Of a stretch of 10,994 nucleotides of DNA, positions 1 through 6,805 are shown in pieces. This DNA is from an uncultured Eubacteriales bacterium. GTDB taxonomy: Bacteria > Bacillota > Clostridia > Lachnospirales > Bianqueaceae. The notes under the pieces are model-generated. The model saw nothing but the letters and a program-made list of their open reading frames with translations, ran no database searches and was not told the DNA's origin. The position numbers and the translations under genes were made by a program. The stretch covers positions 1 to 10,994 of the forward strand of contig CACZPA010000015.1 in NCBI GenBank assembly GCA_902782895.1, in the 5' to 3' direction. The first letter of the stretch is position 1; each line of letters opens with the position of its first letter.

Positions 1-380
1 GTGTTGATCTCACGGCTCCAGTCGAAGGAGAAACCGATGGACTGCATCTGCTGCTTGAAATGCGCTACATTGCGCTCGGTGACAAGCTTCGGATGCACCT
101 TGTTCTTGATGGCGTAGTTCTCGGTAGGCAGGCCGAAAGCGTCCCAGCCGATCGGGAACAGTACATTGTAACCTTGCAGACGGCGCTTGCGGGAAACGAT
201 ATCCATGGCCGTATACGGACGCGGATGACCGACGTGCAGGCCTTGTCCTGACGGATATGGGAATTCGATCAGCGCATAGTACTTGGGTTTGCTCTGATCA
301 TTGGTCGCGTGGAAGACGCCTCTGGCCTCCCAATGGTCCTGCCATTTCTTCTCTATAGATCTTGGATCGTATTCTTTCAC
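1..380 (-). CDS. leuS: Leucyl-tRNA synthetase, N-terminal part (runs off the window)
   Basis: Class I aminoacyl-tRNA synthetase that charges tRNA-Leu with leucine in the cytoplasm. Only the first 126 codons are present; the 3' end lies beyond the left edge. The N-terminus reads VKEYDPRSIEKKWQ, followed by FPYPSGQGLHVGH with the HIGH-type ATP-binding signature HVGH at residues 49-52. The stretches GYNVLFPIGWDAFGLPTENYA and FSFDWSREIN are characteristic of bacterial LeuRS. The start is GTG at 378-380: an in-frame TAA at 408-410 rules out upstream starts, and AGGAGG at 389-394 sits 8 nt before the GTG. A strong promoter lies at 411-439 and a terminator at 476-503 separates it from the gene upstream, so it is probably its own transcription unit. 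The family assignment is secure. Confidence 0.97.
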   Translation of the reverse strand, partial: MKEYDPRSIEKKWQDHWEARGVFHATNDQSKPKYYALIEFPYPSGQGLHVGHPRPYTAMDIVSRKRRLQGYNVLFPIGWDAFGLPTENYAIKNKVHPKLVTERNVAHFKQQMQSIGFSFDWSREIN

Positions 381-410
381 GATGGACTCCTCCTTTATGA
401 AACTCCCTTA

Positions 411-439
411 ATTATAACAAATCCGGCGTAGGATTACAA
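411..439 (-). promoter_or_regulatory. Sigma-70/SigA-type promoter for leuS
   Basis: On the minus strand a -35 box TTGTAA (434-439) and a perfect -10 box TATAAT (411-416) are separated by exactly 17 nt. Transcription would begin near 404, giving a leader of only about 25 nt that contains little more than the AGGAGG ribosome binding site. There is therefore no room for a T-box riboswitch downstream of this promoter. Confidence 0.8.
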
Positions 440-475
440 GACCTGATTTGGCGCATTCCTTTCACAAATAAGGAT

Positions 476-503
476 AAAAAAGATCCCGGATTTCTCCGGG
501 ATC
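476..503 (-). terminator. Rho-independent terminator after the cytidylate-kinase-like gene
   Basis: On the minus strand, GATCCCGGA and TCCGGGATC form a perfect 9-bp GC-rich stem (482-490 with 495-503). They close a GAAA tetraloop and are followed directly by six U residues (476-481). It lies 38 nt past the stop codon at 542-544 and upstream of the leuS promoter, so it ends the transcript of the upstream genes. Confidence 0.93.
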
Positions 504-541
504 CTGATGATACTGTTAAAGCAGCGACAGTAAGATCACAA

Positions 542-1171
542 TTAGTCGCCCATCGCGTATCTGGCGTAGTCAACCAGAATCTTAACGACTCCATCCGGCG
601 TGAAGTACGCGGAATTGAGTGAAATATCGTAATTCTTGGCTTCACCCCAGTTCTGGGCGGTGTAGAATTCGTAGTACTTGGCACGCTGCCTGTCCGTCCG
701 CTTGATGACGCCTTCAACCTGATTTTCGGGAACATCGTAGAGCCGCATGATACGGCGCTTGCGGAATGAGAGATCAGCATGGATAAAGACTTTCAGCAGA
801 TTGGGATTGCCGTCCAGAAGATAATCGGCACAGCGGCCAACAATTACCGCGGATCCCTCTGCCGCGATCCGGCGGATCGTCTCCGCCTGCATCGAAAACA
901 GAGAGTCATTGGTCAGCATATCATTGTTATAGTACATATAGTTGCCCGGATATACCGCCTGAGACCATCCCATCGAAAACATCGCACCGTGGCTCGCCTT
1001 CTCGTCAGCCTTCTCAAAGAGGCCCTTCTGAATACCGCTCTCTTCGGATGCACGTGTGATCAGTTCTTTATCATAGTATGGAATGCCAAGCTCCTTGGCG
1101 ACTTTCTCCGCGATCTCGCGGCCGCCGCTTCCGTACTCACGACCGACAGTGATAATAATGGATTTAGCCAT
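542..1171 (-). CDS. Cytidylate-kinase-like family protein
   Basis: A 209-residue cytoplasmic P-loop protein resembling the Cytidylate_kin2-type family common in Clostridia. The N-terminus SIIITVGREYGSGGREIAEK carries a glycine-rich loop (residues ~10-17) but lacks the GKT/GKS lysine of a standard Walker A. Next come IPYYDKELI (~31-39), a central AVIVGRCADYLL segment (~108-119), an arginine-rich lid-like part FRKRRIMRLYDVP, and a C-terminus ISLNSAYFTPDGVVKILVDY. The start is ATG at 1169-1171 with AGGAGG at 1179-1184, 7 nt upstream. It lies 84 nt after the EF-G paralogue, probably co-transcribed, and ends at a strong terminator. It is distinct from the classical cmk, which has a GSGKGT loop. 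By analogy it may phosphorylate a nucleoside monophosphate, but the substrate is not shown by the sequence. Confidence 0.85.
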   Translation of the reverse strand: MAKSIIITVGREYGSGGREIAEKVAKELGIPYYDKELITRASEESGIQKGLFEKADEKASHGAMFSMGWSQAVYPGNYMYYNNDMLTNDSLFSMQAETIRRIAAEGSAVIVGRCADYLLDGNPNLLKVFIHADLSFRKRRIMRLYDVPENQVEGVIKRTDRQRAKYYEFYTAQNWGEAKNYDISLNSAYFTPDGVVKILVDYARYAMGD

Positions 1172-1198
1172 GTCGAATCCTCCTTTCAGATAGGATTT

Positions 1199-1224
1199 GG
1201 ATCAGGCCCGTACGGACCTGATCC
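1199..1224 (-). repeat. Inverted repeat / stem-loop without U-tract between EF-G paralogue and kinase-like gene
   Basis: GGATCAGG (1199-1206) and CCTGATCC (1217-1224) are perfect 8-bp inverted arms around a 10-nt loop that is itself nearly self-complementary (CCG-TA-CGG). On the minus strand the downstream side reads AAATCC, with no U-run, so it is not a typical intrinsic terminator. It could be a processing or mRNA-stabilising hairpin, or chance. Confidence 0.5.
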
Positions 1225-1255
1225 TCTCAGTTTACAGATACTTGAATAAAATGAA

Positions 1256-3337
1256 TCAAGCCTCGTTCTCTTTAGCTCTCTCTTCGATGATCTTCTTCTG
1301 AACATCGAACGGAACCGGCTCGTAACGTGCAAAGGACATGGTGAACTCTCCGCGTGCCTGCGTCATGGAACGAAGGTCGGTAGCATAGGAGAACATCTCA
1401 GCTGTCGGAACATCCGCGATGATGACCTGCTTCTTGCCCAGAGGCTCCATGCCCAGTACACGGCCGCGGCGAGTGTTCAGATCGCCCATGACAGCACCGG
1501 TATAATCGTTGGGAACCGTAACCTTAACAGAGGAAATCGGCTCCAGAATAATAGGATCGCACTTCGGAATACCTTCCTTGAACGCGATGGAGGTCGCGAG
1601 CTTGAAAGCCATTTCGGAAGAGTCTACCGGATGGTAGGAACCGTCGACCAGCGTAGCCTTGACACCGACCATCGGATATCCGGCCAGAACGCCGCTCTGT
1701 ACGCATTCCTGAATTCCCTTCTCAACTGCGGGGAAGTAGTTCTTCGGAACGGATCCGCCGAAGATCTGCTCCTCAAATACATAAGGTTTATCTTCACCGG
1801 AGGGTGCGAAGATGATATGAACATCACCGTACTGGCCGTGGCCGCCGGACTGCTTCTTATGCTTACCCTGAACACGATAGGTGCCTCTGATGGTCTCACG
1901 GTAAGCGACACGAGGTTTAACCAGCTCCACATCCAGCTTGAACTTATTCTTCAGCTTGCTGACGACAACGTCCAGATGCTGATCACCGATACCGAAGAGC
2001 TGCTGCTGCTTGGTCTCGGCGTTGTTAACGGTACGAAGGGTCGGATCCTCCTCAACCAGACGGTTCAGGCTGGAAGAAATCTTGTCCTCATCGCCCTTTG
2101 TCTTGGCCAGTACAGCCATGCAAAGCAGAGACTCGGGGAACTCGATCGCCGGATACTTAATAATCTTGTCCTTGCTGCAGAGCGTATCGCAGGTCGCAGC
2201 GGAAGCAAGCTTGGTAACTACACCGATATCGTTGGTATGCAGCTCGGGAACCTCAATCTGCTCCTTGCCGCGTACAACATAGATATGGTTGAAACGCTCG
2301 TCCGCGTCCTTGCCGACGTTGGTAAGCGTATCGCCGGCCCTAAGAACACCGGACTTAACCTTAAAATAGGTAACCTTGCCAAAGAAAGGATCAACAACTG
2401 TCTTGAAAACGAACAGAGATGTCGGAGCATCGTCGGAAGCGGGAATCTCAACCGCGTTACCGGCCAGATCTACGCCCTCGTTAACAGGATGCAGCTTGGA
2501 AGAAGACGGGAAATAATGGCTGATGGAATCCAGCAGAACGTTGATGCCGGTTCCGTTAGCTGCTACACCGCACATAACAGGAACAACCGTACCCTGCTCA
2601 ATACCGGTCTGCAGAGCATTGAGAATCTCTTCCTCAGTGAAATCCTCGCCCATCGTGTCGAAGTAGCGAAGCATCAGCTCTTCGTCAGCCTCTGCTACGA
2701 CCTCAAGGATCGTCCCGCGGACTTCCTCAATCTCATCGGACATATCGCCGGGGATGTCGCAGTCTACAACCTTGTTGTTCTCGAAACGGCGTCCCTGCAT
2801 CTTAACGATATCCACAAAGCCTACATACTTGCCGCCTTCATAGATCGGAACCTGGAAAGGAGCAATATGCGTGCCGAACTTTTCCTTCAGAGATGCCAGA
2901 ACATTCTCCATATTGGCCTCGGGATCATCCGTGCCGTTGACAAAGATGAAACGGGGCGTATGATGCTGCTCGAGCAGATCCCACGCGATCTCGGTACCAA
3001 CCTGTGTGCCGGACTTGCCGGAAACAACGATGATGCCGGCGTCCGCGACAGACGCGGCCCCACGGGTCTCACCGACGAAATCAAAGTATCCCGGCGTATC
3101 CAGAATATTGTACTTGTAGCCGTTCCACTCTACAGGAATGACGGACGCGCTGATAGAGAATCCACGCTTGATCTCCTCCGGATCATAGTCACTGATCGTA
3201 TTGCCGTCTGTTACCTTGCCGAATCGTTTAGAGACCCCGGAAGCGAAAGCCATCGCTTCTGCCACCGTGGTCTTGCCGACCCCTCCGTGTCCAAGCAACA
3301 CGACGTTGCGAATCTTGTCCGATCCATAGACATTCAT
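1256..3337 (-). CDS. EF-G paralogue (elongation factor G-like GTPase, EF-G2 type)
   Basis: A 693-residue translational GTPase with the full EF-G layout. The G domain has G1 GHGGVGKT at 16-23, a switch I of the form ISDYDPEEIKRGFSIS at 48-63, and G3 DTPGYFDF at 80-87. Later come domain II, a domain IV beginning near KHKKQSGGHGQYGDV, and a domain V with RRGRVLGMEP and EMFSYATDLRSMTQARGEF near the C-terminus. It differs from canonical FusA: the catalytic His of DTPGH is Tyr, G4 reads NGTD (134-137) instead of NKxD, and G5 reads CGVAANG instead of GSAxKN. These mark it as a paralogue; the housekeeping fusA is usually in the str operon elsewhere. Start ATG at 3335-3337 has GGAGGG about 9 nt upstream. 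It is preceded by a 140-nt AT-rich gap with no convincing promoter. Its exact role (translocation, ribosome rescue or stress function) cannot be read from sequence. Confidence 0.92.
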   Translation of the reverse strand: MNVYGSDKIRNVVLLGHGGVGKTTVAEAMAFASGVSKRFGKVTDGNTISDYDPEEIKRGFSISASVIPVEWNGYKYNILDTPGYFDFVGETRGAASVADAGIIVVSGKSGTQVGTEIAWDLLEQHHTPRFIFVNGTDDPEANMENVLASLKEKFGTHIAPFQVPIYEGGKYVGFVDIVKMQGRRFENNKVVDCDIPGDMSDEIEEVRGTILEVVAEADEELMLRYFDTMGEDFTEEEILNALQTGIEQGTVVPVMCGVAANGTGINVLLDSISHYFPSSSKLHPVNEGVDLAGNAVEIPASDDAPTSLFVFKTVVDPFFGKVTYFKVKSGVLRAGDTLTNVGKDADERFNHIYVVRGKEQIEVPELHTNDIGVVTKLASAATCDTLCSKDKIIKYPAIEFPESLLCMAVLAKTKGDEDKISSSLNRLVEEDPTLRTVNNAETKQQQLFGIGDQHLDVVVSKLKNKFKLDVELVKPRVAYRETIRGTYRVQGKHKKQSGGHGQYGDVHIIFAPSGEDKPYVFEEQIFGGSVPKNYFPAVEKGIQECVQSGVLAGYPMVGVKATLVDGSYHPVDSSEMAFKLATSIAFKEGIPKCDPIILEPISSVKVTVPNDYTGAVMGDLNTRRGRVLGMEPLGKKQVIIADVPTAEMFSYATDLRSMTQARGEFTMSFARYEPVPFDVQKKIIEERAKENEA

Positions 3338-3376
3338 AACCGTTACCCTCCAGTTTATAAATTTATTTCACTCTAC

Positions 3377-3395
3377 TTTGTCTCATAGGGACAAA
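3377..3395. repeat. Palindrome TTTGTC-N7-GACAAA upstream of the EF-G paralogue
   Basis: Perfect 6-bp inverted arms (3377-3382 and 3390-3395) spaced by 7 nt lie 39 nt upstream of the EF-G paralogue start, inside the 140-nt AT-rich gap after prfA. The size and symmetry fit a dimeric repressor operator, but no U-tract follows on either strand and I do not recognise the motif. It may be chance. Confidence 0.3.
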
Positions 3396-3477
3396 ATTAA
3401 CCTTATCCTCTGTATTCGACATAAGAGTTGTATTTCCTTTTAGCTTTTGAAAAAAATATCAAATATTTAAGGATTTT

Positions 3478-4560
3478 TTAGAAATCCTTGTCTTCTGACA
3501 TCTCCAGAAGCTTACGCGTCTGTTCATCAGACGTCAGCTGATCGATCAGCGGATCCATATTACCGTCGAGATAATCGTCCATCTGATAGATCGTATAGCC
3601 GATCCGGTGGTCCGTAACCCTTGACTGCAGATAATTATAGGTCCGGATCTTCTCGCTTCTGTCTCCGCTGCCGACCTGACTGCGGCGATCAGCGGTCACC
3701 GCGGAACGCACTCTCTCCTGCTCGGCGGCGTAGAGACGGGAACGAAGCTCCTTCATGGCTTTTTCTTTATTCATCAGCTGGGACTTCTCGTCCTGACAGG
3801 TTACCGTGATCCCGGTCGGGATATGCACGATTCTTACAGCGGAATCGGTTTTGTTGACATACTGTCCGCCGTTGCCGGACGCACGGTAGACGTCGATCCG
3901 CAGATCTTCCGGACGGATCTCGATATTGGCATCGTCGACCTCCGGCAGGACCGCGACCGTAGCCGCAGACGTATGAATCCTTCCGCCGGATTCCGTCACC
4001 GGTACGCGCCGGACACGATGGACCCCGCTCTCGTATTTGAACCGGGAATACGCGCCGCTGCCGGTGACCTGAAACGTGATTTCCTTGATCCCGCCGATAT
4101 CGTTTTCGCTCGCGTCCATTACGGAGACACGGTATCCGCGGCGTTCCGCATAACGTGTATACATCCGGAACAGAACCGCGGCGAAAAGCCCAGCCTCGTC
4201 TCCGCCGACGCCGCTGCGGATCTCGATAAAGACGTTGCGGCTGTCATTCGGATCCTTGGGAAGCAGCAGGATCTTCAGACGCTGTTCGCATTCCTGCACG
4301 CTGCCGCGGGCAAGCGACAGCTCTTCTTTAGCCATCTCGCGGATCTCGGGATCTTTTTCCGTCTCGATGAGCTCGGTACTGTCCTGTACGGCTTTCACAG
4401 CGGCAAGATACTCTTCATAAGCCGAAATGACCGGATCCAGGCTGTTTTTCTCCTGAGAAAGTCTGCGGTAAAGCTCATGGTCCTGCATCAGAACAGGGTC
4501 ATTCAGACTTCGGATCAGTTCTTCATAACGATCCCTTACCTTGGGCATCTGCTCAAACAT
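3478..4560 (-). CDS. prfA: Peptide chain release factor 1 (RF1)
   Basis: Class I release factor that recognises UAA/UAG and triggers peptidyl-tRNA hydrolysis. The 360-residue product matches the usual RF1 length. The RF1-type tripeptide PVT (187-189) lies in HRVRRVPVTESGGRIHTSAA, and RF2's SPF is absent. The catalytic GGQ is at 231-233 in RASGNGGQYVNKTDSAVR, followed by GSGDRSEKIRTYNY and RVTDHRI. I place the start at ATG 4558-4560 (MFEQMPKVRDRYEEL), which has AAGGAG 7 nt upstream and aligns with the usual RF1 N-terminus. An in-frame ATG at 4587 would add nine unrelated residues and lie inside prmC. It follows prmC by 17 nt, so the methyltransferase and its substrate are made from one message. 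Confidence 0.97.
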   Translation of the reverse strand: MFEQMPKVRDRYEELIRSLNDPVLMQDHELYRRLSQEKNSLDPVISAYEEYLAAVKAVQDSTELIETEKDPEIREMAKEELSLARGSVQECEQRLKILLLPKDPNDSRNVFIEIRSGVGGDEAGLFAAVLFRMYTRYAERRGYRVSVMDASENDIGGIKEITFQVTGSGAYSRFKYESGVHRVRRVPVTESGGRIHTSAATVAVLPEVDDANIEIRPEDLRIDVYRASGNGGQYVNKTDSAVRIVHIPTGITVTCQDEKSQLMNKEKAMKELRSRLYAAEQERVRSAVTADRRSQVGSGDRSEKIRTYNYLQSRVTDHRIGYTIYQMDDYLDGNMDPLIDQLTSDEQTRKLLEMSEDKDF

Positions 4561-4567
4561 CCCAATA

Positions 4568-4573
4568 CTCCTT
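4568..4573 (-). promoter_or_regulatory. Ribosome binding site that fixes the prfA start
   Basis: AAGGAG on the minus strand, 7 nt before the ATG at 4558-4560, lies in the 17-nt gap between the prmC stop (4578-4580) and prfA. It supports the shorter 360-residue RF1 over a start at 4587. Confidence 0.8.
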
Positions 4574-4577
4574 CCCG

Positions 4578-5435
4578 TTAAGGACACACGGCCGTTACGA
4601 CGCGATCGAGGCCCGAGAGATCCTGCAGCACCCGGATATCCTGAAAGCCAGATTCCCTGAGGATTCTGCTGACCGATTCTCCCTGCTCTGCGCCGATCTC
4701 GAGGTATAAAGGCGCGCCGGGACGCAGATGGCCCGGACTCTCGGCCGCAAGACGATTATAGAAGTACAGACCGTCTGCTCCGCCGTCAAGCGCCATCCAG
4801 GGTTCATGTTCGCGCACCTGGGCGTCCAGTCCGGCGATCTCACCGCTCGGGATATAAGGCGGATTACAGACGATAAAATCATACCGGATATCCGCCGGGA
4901 CAGCCTGGAACAGATCTCCCGTATACCAGACAGGTCTTGTACGCGGCAGCAGCAGCTCCGCATTGCGTTTCGCGATATCCAACGCCCTTTCAGAAAGATC
5001 GGCCGCGTCCATGGAAAGGCTGCAGGACACATGTGCCATCAGACTGATCGCGATACAGCCGCTGCCGGTGCACAAATCCAGCCCGTGGACTTCTCCTGAA
5101 GCAGGTAATCCGCGAAGAATCGTATCTACCAGAATCTCCGTATCCATCCGCGGGACAAGGACGTCTTCACTAACGATAAACGATAATCCCATGAAGTCCT
5201 GCCGGCACAGGATCTGCTGTACAGAGCGGCCGGATTCCCGCTGCCAGAGACAGGCTTTATAACGCAGAATTCCTGAATACGGCGCGGGCTCCCGCTCGGA
5301 AAGCAGGTATTTCGCCGCATCCATCTGAAACGCTTCATCAAAAAGAACACGGGCATCCGCTTCCGGTTCTTCCGCCCTGCTGTTGCGCAGACGGCGGATC
5401 CCGTCATTCAGAACATCCCGGTAGGTATGGCTCAT
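4578..5435 (-). CDS. prmC: Release factor glutamine methyltransferase PrmC (HemK)
   Basis: Cytoplasmic S-adenosylmethionine-dependent enzyme that N5-methylates the glutamine of the GGQ motif in release factors. The 285-residue protein has an N-terminal helical region with SVQQILCRQDFMGLSFIV (~71-88), then VPRMDTEILVD near 94-104. SAM-binding motif I is DLCTGSGCIAI (120-130), and the catalytic NPPY is at 191-194 in FIVCNPPYIPSGEIAGLD. The C-terminal part has the family pattern EPWMALDGGADGLYFY. The start ATG (5433-5435) overlaps the stop of the upstream DUF1385 gene as ATGA, indicating translational coupling; the only upstream purine stretch is GGGAAGG. Its direct neighbour prfA encodes the substrate. 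Small departures (PRMDTE for PRPDTE, QQ for QY) are in non-catalytic positions. Confidence 0.96.
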   Translation of the reverse strand: MSHTYRDVLNDGIRRLRNSRAEEPEADARVLFDEAFQMDAAKYLLSEREPAPYSGILRYKACLWQRESGRSVQQILCRQDFMGLSFIVSEDVLVPRMDTEILVDTILRGLPASGEVHGLDLCTGSGCIAISLMAHVSCSLSMDAADLSERALDIAKRNAELLLPRTRPVWYTGDLFQAVPADIRYDFIVCNPPYIPSGEIAGLDAQVREHEPWMALDGGADGLYFYNRLAAESPGHLRPGAPLYLEIGAEQGESVSRILRESGFQDIRVLQDLSGLDRVVTAVCP

Positions 5436-6448
5436 GCCTGTGCCTTCCCTTCATCCAGATTCAAAGTAATGCTTTCCCGCACTCTGTCCCAGTCGGGCCG
5501 CAGCTCCTCCGGCAGGCGGTGCTCCGCGTCCAGAACCGCAAGCGTGGAAGCGATCGCGGTCTCGATCTCCGCCTCTTCCGGTTCACGGGTCGTCAGCTTC
5601 TGCAGCTGCAGTCCGGGCCATACCAGCGCGTTCAGAACCGGTGTATGGTATTTATTGCTTGCCATCAGGATTTCATAGGAAATACCGGAAACAAGCGGAA
5701 GCAGCAGAATGCGGAACAGCACTTTAAGCAAGGGATTGCTGACATAGATCACGGCAAAAAGCAGTATGCTGACCGTCATGACAAGAAAGATAAAGCTGGT
5801 GCCGCATCTGCGGTTCAGGCGTGTATAAGGTTTCACGTTGTCCGGTGTCAGAGCTTTGCCGTCTTCCAGACAGTTGATGGTCTTATGCTCCGCCCCGTGG
5901 TATTCAAATAGCCGGCGTATATCCTTCATCTGCGAGATCGCGAGGATATATCCGATAAAGATCGCGACTCTCACGACGCCTTCCAGTAAGGAAAGCAGCA
6001 GGCGGCTGTGGATCCAGCGGGAGAGCCAGCCGGAGAAAAGCGTTGGGATCAGGATGAAAAGGCTGAGAGCAAGGACAATCCCGAGCACCATGGAAAAAGC
6101 GGTGATGACGGAATCGCCGTATCTGCTCCACAGACGGCCGGCAGCGGTCTGCGGCTCTTTCTTCTCGGCCGCAGGCTCTTCTTCAAAGAAGGACGCGGAG
6201 AAATTGAGCGTACGGATTCCGATCACAAAAGACTCGAAAAACCGGACGGCGCCACGCAGTATCGGCAGATTCAGAATCTTGTAGCGATCCGTTACGGACG
6301 GACAGTCAAAGAGCTGTGTCAGAATACTGCCGTCATTGCGGCGAACCGATACGGCATACCTGTTCTTGCCTTTCATCATGACGCCTTCCATGACAGCCTG
6401 CCCGCCTACACGCAGCAGCTTGCACTGGTCTCTATATGAATCTGGCAT
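5432..6448 (-). CDS. yqhQ: DUF1385 / YqhQ-family membrane protein
   Basis: A 338-residue integral membrane protein of the DUF1385 family; its molecular function is not known to me. Family hallmarks are RVGGQAVMEGVMM (13-25), EYHGAEHKTINCLEDG (182-197) and RCGTSFIF (214-221). Hydrophobic segments suitable for membrane passage lie at about 113-140, 150-172, 216-236 and 238-258, with an acidic, charged C-terminal tail. The start is ATG 6446-6448 with AAAGGAG a few nt upstream. That site directly follows the hairpin after rpmE, leaving no space for a separate promoter, so expression must come from read-through of the rpmE transcript. It overlaps prmC by 4 nt. The order rpmE, DUF1385, prmC, prfA is recurrent in Bacillota as I recall, which suggests a link to translation or cell growth, but that is inference only. 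Confidence 0.9.
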   Translation of the reverse strand: MPDSYRDQCKLLRVGGQAVMEGVMMKGKNRYAVSVRRNDGSILTQLFDCPSVTDRYKILNLPILRGAVRFFESFVIGIRTLNFSASFFEEEPAAEKKEPQTAAGRLWSRYGDSVITAFSMVLGIVLALSLFILIPTLFSGWLSRWIHSRLLLSLLEGVVRVAIFIGYILAISQMKDIRRLFEYHGAEHKTINCLEDGKALTPDNVKPYTRLNRRCGTSFIFLVMTVSILLFAVIYVSNPLLKVLFRILLLPLVSGISYEILMASNKYHTPVLNALVWPGLQLQKLTTREPEEAEIETAIASTLAVLDAEHRLPEELRPDWDRVRESITLNLDEGKAQA

Positions 6449-6465
6449 AAAAGCTCCTTTCTATG

Positions 6466-6500
6466 AAAAGAACCGGCGGAGCTTGAGCTTCTGCCGGTTC
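6466..6500 (-). terminator. Hairpin with short U-run after rpmE, probable leaky terminator/attenuator
   Basis: GAACCGGC (6470-6477) and GCCGGTTC (6493-6500) form a perfect 8-bp GC-rich stem with a 15-nt loop. On the minus strand it is followed by UUUU (6466-6469). The yqhQ ribosome binding site begins only a few nt later. It resembles an intrinsic terminator, but because no promoter fits downstream it must allow read-through into yqhQ, prmC and prfA, or act as a processing site that sets the rpmE to yqhQ ratio. Confidence 0.72.
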
Positions 6501-6527
6501 GGAATCCCGAGCAATGGATACTCCGGA

Positions 6528-6731
6528 TTATTTGTTCAGGCCATATTTACGGTTGAACTTCTCGATACGTCCGCGAGCCTGGACGGCCTTCTGTGTTCCG
6601 GTATAGAACGGATGGCACTTGGAGCAGACTTCTACGCGGATCTCTTTAGCTGTGGAACCTACGGTGAAGGTGTTGCCGCAGTTGCAGCGTACGGTTGCCT
6701 GATAGAATTTCGGCTGAATACTCTCCTGCAT
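6528..6731 (-). CDS. rpmE: 50S ribosomal protein L31, zinc-binding type
   Basis: A 67-residue large-subunit ribosomal protein. The sequence IQPKFYQATVRCNCGNTFTV and the downstream VEVCSKCHPFYTGTQK are diagnostic of L31. Four cysteines (16, 18, 36, 39) form the CxC...CxxC zinc site, making this the zinc-containing (C+) form rather than the zinc-free paralogue induced under zinc limitation. The lysine/arginine-rich C-terminus (RIEKFNRKYGLNK) fits rRNA binding. Start ATG 6729-6731 is preceded by GAGG about 8-9 nt upstream. It has its own promoter (6806-6834) and a leader of about 67 nt with a possible regulatory stem-loop, and is followed by a hairpin before yqhQ. Identity is secure. Confidence 0.97.
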   Translation of the reverse strand: MQESIQPKFYQATVRCNCGNTFTVGSTAKEIRVEVCSKCHPFYTGTQKAVQARGRIEKFNRKYGLNK

Positions 6732-6760
6732 ATCTTGGAACCTCTTTCTTATGGATTCAT

Positions 6761-6785
6761 GGACATTAATTTCCGACTAATGGCC
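6761..6785 (-). ncRNA. Candidate L31 autoregulatory leader stem-loop
   Basis: In the rpmE 5' untranslated region, GGCCATTA and TAATGTCC (minus strand) can pair over 8 positions with a single mismatch around the 9-nt loop GTCGGAAAT. Ribosomal protein L31 leaders are a known class of autoregulatory RNA, including a Firmicutes type. I cannot confirm that this stem matches that consensus, so the call rests on position plus foldability. Confidence 0.35.
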
Positions 6786-6805
6786 ACGTGTAAAGAACAA
6801 ATGAC

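Noticed and set aside
1631..3388. A 585-codon open frame on the plus strand opposite the EF-G paralogue
   Set aside because: It is an antisense shadow of a clearly conserved gene; its translation has no recognisable motifs and no ribosome binding site of note.
3450..3468. AT-only hairpin AAATAT-TTG-ATATTT followed by Us after prfA
   Set aside because: The stem is six A-T pairs and would be very weak; it is not enough to call a terminator.
4561..4587. Upstream in-frame ATG at 4585-4587 as the prfA start
   Set aside because: It lies within prmC, adds nine residues not typical of RF1, and lacks the well-spaced AAGGAG that serves the ATG at 4558-4560.
6749..6766. Five-codon open frame (MSMNP) in the rpmE leader
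   Set aside because: No Shine-Dalgarno, no regulatory codon pattern, and short enough to arise by chance.
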